In this document: piece by piece, positions 13,451 through 16,528 of the stretch | Numbering within the stretch: position 1 is the first letter of the stretch | Layout of the letters: every line of letters begins with the position of its first letter | Assembly (NCBI GenBank): GCA_002720055.1 | Contig: PBGH01000009.1 | Span: 93,092 to 109,619, forward strand | DNA length: 16,528 bases | Direction: 5' to 3' | Source: Methanobacteriota archaeon | GTDB lineage: Archaea; Thermoplasmatota; Poseidoniia; Poseidoniales; Thalassarchaeaceae | Made by a program: the position numbers and the translations under genes | Notes under the pieces: generated by a model | Databases searched by the model: none | Seen by the model: only the letters and a program-made list of their open reading frames with translations | What the model was told of the DNA's origin: nothing

Positions 13451-15390
13451 CAGTCATCGCTGGCCTCTATTGACCAAAGAGGGGGGTAATCGTATCTGGG
13501 ATCGTAGTCCTCGTCGAACTGGACGGAGTAGACTCCGCTAACCATCTCCGATATCCACACGAAGCCTCTTGGATCGTATTGGAGCCCCCAGTCGAACGGT
13601 ATCATGCAGGATGCCCAGCAGTCGGCCATATCATAGCCTAACGTTCCAACTGGGTCTTCGATCCAGTAGGGGCCAGAAGGGAGGTAGTAACCGATAGTGT
13701 GCGTCGGGGCCAGCTCATCTATCGCCTGGAAGCCTCTGTCTGGCTCTGGGACCCCATTCTCCCATACAATCTCCTCCCAGATCTGTCCGTGATCGGTGAC
13801 CCAGTTTCCTGCGTGGTAGTGTGTCCAGTAGACGTGGCCGTTCGTCCCCGTGTCCCCGTTGTGCGGGCTGTAGATGTATCCGCTCGGGATGTAGTGCTGC
13901 GGGTGCTTGCTGCCATTCGCCAATGTCCCCTCCCCGGGGAGCCTCCACTTCGAGACGAGGAATGGCTTGGTCGGATCCGTGGTGTCGATCGTCCATAGGA
14001 AACCTGTGTGGCCTGGATTGCTACCGTATTCGGGAGCAATAATCGTGTAGTGCCTCCAATTCGCCCCATAGGTGGCATCATCAGGGCCTGATCCGCACTC
14101 GGAAGGCCACTCGACAGGGGGGACGTACTCGCTAATGCCGTTGCAGATCAGATGATCGTAAGGTACAGCGTAGTGTATGTTGTCATTCCCCTGTTCGGCA
14201 TCCAACCACTCCTCAGGTGTCATGTTCGCATGGCCTCCACCGTCCGGGCCATACCAGCCTTCGTCGGCGGTCGGACAGCCCAGCCATCTTCCCACCTCAG
14301 GGGGCCACGAGACCCCGAATGGGTCTGCGACCACAGGGGGGTCGCTGACGTCGACTATTCTCAATCCAGCGCCCCAGTACGACGCAACTAGTAGCCTCTG
14401 TTTCGTTATAGGATGAACGAAGTAGACGTGATCGTGGTTGAATATCGAGCCACCGCAAGTCGTATCCGGCTCGGGTGTGTAACCGCCCCATCTGATTATC
14501 TCCCTGCTGGAGTTCTGCTGCTCATTATTTTGGTTGGGCAGCCAGGACTCAAATCCACGTGGTACGTAGAATACCTGCGTCCCCTTGTAGAAGGTCCCGG
14601 AACCACCCTCGATCATCTCGGGGTAAGGGTCCGCCCCGAATAGGAATAGACTGCATTCCTCCCTGAAGTCCAGCGAACCATCCCAGTCGCAGTACACCGC
14701 AAGGTCCTGGTTGTGGAATCCCGCTGGGGGGTTGTTCCACTCCGCGACCTTGACCGGGCTGGTCTTGTCTCCGACGTAGATGACATCAAGCCTGTTGGTC
14801 CCGCTATTGGCATCGTCATCGTTCGGGATTGGATCAAGCTCACTGTTCGTCAGCTCGTGGTTAACCAGCACCCAGTTGTTGTCTGCAGTCACTTTGATGT
14901 CGATCATCCTAGCGATCTCGGCGTAGTATGTAGAGAGGAGTCTGATGTTGTTGGGTTCGCTGATATCGAGGATTTCGAACTGGTTGTAGCTTGAGACGTA
15001 GGCATAGCAACCCCCCGAGCCATCACCATATATCTCGCAGTCATCATCGAAGTTTCCCTCTATCGCGATCTCGGAGTTGTCCCCCGGGGTCGGTCCGACA
15101 TTCTTCCAATCGTCATAGCACGGCCTGCCGGCGGTGTTGTCCAACTCGGGCGGGGGGTAGACCTCCCCATCGCAGTTGAGGTTGTGATAGTCGATTAGCT
15201 TGGCATTCGAGGTCGAAAGCCTATGGGCTAGAAGATCGTTGTGAGAATGGTTCGAGTCCTCTATCTCCGTCACTGGATCAATCCACCCGCCATCATTCTG
15301 ACTATCTCCTCCATCTCCAGAAGACATGCAACCGGAGATCGGTGCAATCGCCATTATCGAGACTATGAGCCATGCCCAGGTACGCGCCAT
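13450..15390 (-). CDS. LVIVD-repeat beta-propeller lipoprotein
   Basis: 646 residues from the ATG at 15390, which has a GGGGGGAT site 5 nt upstream and gives a lipoprotein signal (IAPISGC, C21). An ATG at 15420 adds ten residues. The protein is a repeat propeller with LVIVD-like strands: YAYVSSYNQFEILDISEP, LLVASYWGAGLRIVDVSDP, GFLWTIDTTDPTKPFLVS and GFVWISEMVSGVYSVQF. It is rich in Trp, Tyr, Asp and His, has several Cys in pairs, and is predicted to face outside. Histidine motifs FNHDHV (about 317-322), NIHYA, KHPQHYIP, SPHNGD and YHAG recur in the paralogue just upstream. Substrate unknown; the SCO proteins in the same operon suggest a copper site (inference). Confidence 0.75.
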   Translation of the reverse strand: MARTWAWLIVSIMAIAPISGCMSSGDGGDSQNDGGWIDPVTEIEDSNHSHNDLLAHRLSTSNAKLIDYHNLNCDGEVYPPPELDNTAGRPCYDDWKNVGPTPGDNSEIAIEGNFDDDCEIYGDGSGGCYAYVSSYNQFEILDISEPNNIRLLSTYYAEIARMIDIKVTADNNWVLVNHELTNSELDPIPNDDDANSGTNRLDVIYVGDKTSPVKVAEWNNPPAGFHNQDLAVYCDWDGSLDFREECSLFLFGADPYPEMIEGGSGTFYKGTQVFYVPRGFESWLPNQNNEQQNSSREIIRWGGYTPEPDTTCGGSIFNHDHVYFVHPITKQRLLVASYWGAGLRIVDVSDPPVVADPFGVSWPPEVGRWLGCPTADEGWYGPDGGGHANMTPEEWLDAEQGNDNIHYAVPYDHLICNGISEYVPPVEWPSECGSGPDDATYGANWRHYTIIAPEYGSNPGHTGFLWTIDTTDPTKPFLVSKWRLPGEGTLANGSKHPQHYIPSGYIYSPHNGDTGTNGHVYWTHYHAGNWVTDHGQIWEEIVWENGVPEPDRGFQAIDELAPTHTIGYYLPSGPYWIEDPVGTLGYDMADCWASCMIPFDWGLQYDPRGFVWISEMVSGVYSVQFDEDYDPRYDYPPLWSIEASDD

Positions 15391-15403
15391 GTAATCCCCC
15401 CGC

Positions 15404-15418
15404 GATATCTCAGATATC
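15404..15418. repeat. GATATC-3nt-GATATC repeat between the propeller genes
   Basis: Two copies of the palindrome GATATC separated by three bases lie 14-28 nt upstream of the ATG of the propeller lipoprotein, in the gap of about 57 nt after its paralogue. It could form a small hairpin in the leader or bind a dimeric protein; chance is also possible. Confidence 0.25.
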
Positions 15419-15447
15419 AAATTGCACCTATCCAGTTTTGCAAAGTG

Positions 15448-16528
15448 TCATGCCTCGAGGGGCTTGCCGTAAGGAGAGTCAATGTCGAGCTGGACTATGT
15501 ACAGGCCCGTAGTGATGCATGAGAGGTAAGTATACCCCTTGTGGTACTCAGCAGTCCAGAGGAATGGGACGAATCCGAAGTCGTAGTATGAGCTGTCTAG
15601 AGGGGCTCCGTCTGCAGCATGTGGGAGATGGTAACCCACTGTGGAGTCTATGTGGGCCAATGACTTGTTCCCCTGCTCTAAGCCTGCAACCATCAGAGAT
15701 TCAATATCGATGATCCAAAGACCTGAGTGGTAATTGCCCATGTATATCCGGCCATCCCATGCCCCTCCGTGACTGTTGTCAGGGAAACCAGGAAGTCCGG
15801 TCTGGAATATCTCGTGATCCGCATTGTGCGGGCTGAATAGCAACCACTCATCACCCCCCGGGATGTAGTGATGCTCCGCAAACGGGGTCTCCCACCCGTG
15901 AATAAGGCTTGGTAGGAATCTGACATTCCCATTCACCATCTCGTAAGGAGTGGTATCTAGCAGGTACGCCATTCCAGTTCCTACTGTGGTCTCGAGAACC
16001 TCGGTAGCAACGAAGGTCATGTGGATCTTGCCCTCCGGATAGCCCAGGTGGGTGGCATCGACCATCTGGTCAATGGGCTCGGCATAGTGTATGTATGACG
16101 CCCTTCCACCGTTCTCGTTACCAGTTGTCCCGCTATCTGGTTGTCCGTCATTGTCGAAGTCCTCGAATTCCATCCAAAGGCCCACTTCCGGAGCTCTCCA
16201 ATTGCATCCTAGCTGTGTCCCGAAGGAGCCCCTGCAGGCTGCAGCCACTGCTAGGTACTCAACTAAGTCGTTCCCCGGGTGTGGGACATCGGAGACATCG
16301 AATATCCGCAATCCCGCCTCCCAGTATGCCCCATATACGTATGTCCTGCCATTCCTGGGATCGTTTGGATCATCTCCAGGCCACGTTTGGACGGTCATGT
16401 CGTGGATGTATATCCAACCCCCTCTTGTGGTCTCCCAGCTTACCTCGGCCTCGCCGACTTTTACGATGCGAGGTAGATCCCCGTATCCGGCAAAGTTCAG
16501 ATGCGCTATTGTAATCCCGCCACAGGCA
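15448..16528 (-). CDS. LVIVD-repeat beta-propeller protein, 5' end outside the window
   Basis: The frame stays open from the stop at 15448 to the right edge, so at least 360 residues are present and the N-terminus is missing; the internal ATG at 16398 is not the start. It is a paralogue of the downstream propeller lipoprotein. Shared blocks are YWEAGLRIFDVSD (YWGAGLRIVDVSD in the paralogue), IYIHDMTV, YIHYAEP, HHYIPGG, FSPHNADH, NYHSGLWIID and TVGYHLPH, in the same order. A DxDxDG calcium-loop-like segment (EDFDNDGQPDSG) lies at 16129-16161. It is predicted to be extracellular, as for its neighbours. Function unknown; it is the first gene of the operon seen here, and its promoter lies beyond the edge. 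Confidence 0.72.
   Translation of the reverse strand, partial: ACGGITIAHLNFAGYGDLPRIVKVGEAEVSWETTRGGWIYIHDMTVQTWPGDDPNDPRNGRTYVYGAYWEAGLRIFDVSDVPHPGNDLVEYLAVAAACRGSFGTQLGCNWRAPEVGLWMEFEDFDNDGQPDSGTTGNENGGRASYIHYAEPIDQMVDATHLGYPEGKIHMTFVATEVLETTVGTGMAYLLDTTPYEMVNGNVRFLPSLIHGWETPFAEHHYIPGGDEWLLFSPHNADHEIFQTGLPGFPDNSHGGAWDGRIYMGNYHSGLWIIDIESLMVAGLEQGNKSLAHIDSTVGYHLPHAADGAPLDSSYYDFGFVPFLWTAEYHKGYTYLSCITTGLYIVQLDIDSPYGKPLEA

Noticed and set aside
13699..14416. Several long plus-strand open frames opposite the propeller gene
   Set aside because: They are Arg/Ser/Pro-rich shadows of a GC-rich coding strand, with no start signals or recognisable motifs.
1..16528. CRISPR arrays, insertion sequences or tandem repeats
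   Set aside because: None was seen on reading through; there are no regularly spaced repeats and no transposase-like proteins.

Overview
The window looks like a piece of an archaeal chromosome, most likely from a marine Thermoplasmatota lineage such as Marine Group II (Poseidoniia). The archaeal markers are the small subunit of the D-family DNA polymerase (DP1), the archaeal/eukaryotic-type Nob1 rRNA endonuclease, an archaeal-type PheRS alpha chain, an archaeal-type Pcm, three tRNA genes with encoded CCA ends, and TATA-like promoters with very short leaders. Bacterial-type genes (SufS/SufE, FolD, SCO, lipoprotein signals) are mixed in, as is usual for surface-ocean euryarchaea. The lineage is inferred from gene content only; no search was run.

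Positions 1 to about 8,900 hold compact housekeeping genes. They start with the 5' part of pcm (minus strand), then tRNA-Val(UAC), a CinA-type amidohydrolase and polymerase DP1. Next are a SerB-like HAD phosphatase (minus), a MoaD/SAMP-like ubiquitin-fold protein, a TatA-type translocase subunit, Nob1 (minus) and a VTT/DedA membrane protein. They are followed by tRNA-Glu(UUC), a small sulfur-mobilisation operon (sufS-sufE-sufT), and folD with a DUF2892-like membrane protein (minus). The block ends with tRNA-Thr(UGU) (minus). Three convergent gene pairs overlap or abut by 8, 0 and 4 nt.

Positions about 8,860 to 9,080 are a gene-poor gap with one tiny acidic reading frame. From there on the base composition rises sharply: hand counts of single 60-base lines gave about 38-45% GC on the left and 58-63% on the right. 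The right part holds a two-TM zinc-ribbon protein and pheS on the plus strand, then a minus-strand operon of exported proteins running from the right edge down to 11,062.

That operon is the most interesting part. In transcription order it encodes two tandem paralogous LVIVD-type beta-propeller proteins (the first cut by the window edge, the second a lipoprotein), a small exported protein with a C-terminal membrane anchor, and two SCO1/SenC-family copper lipoproteins. Gene junctions are coupled (TGATG, TGA|ATG). Each SCO protein carries a different extracellular-type module between its CxxxC motif and its distal histidine: an EGF-like Cys cluster in one, a thrombospondin-3-like calcium repeat in the other. 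The propellers share a set of conserved histidines. I propose that the operon builds a copper-dependent extracellular propeller enzyme or a copper-handling complex. This is inference.
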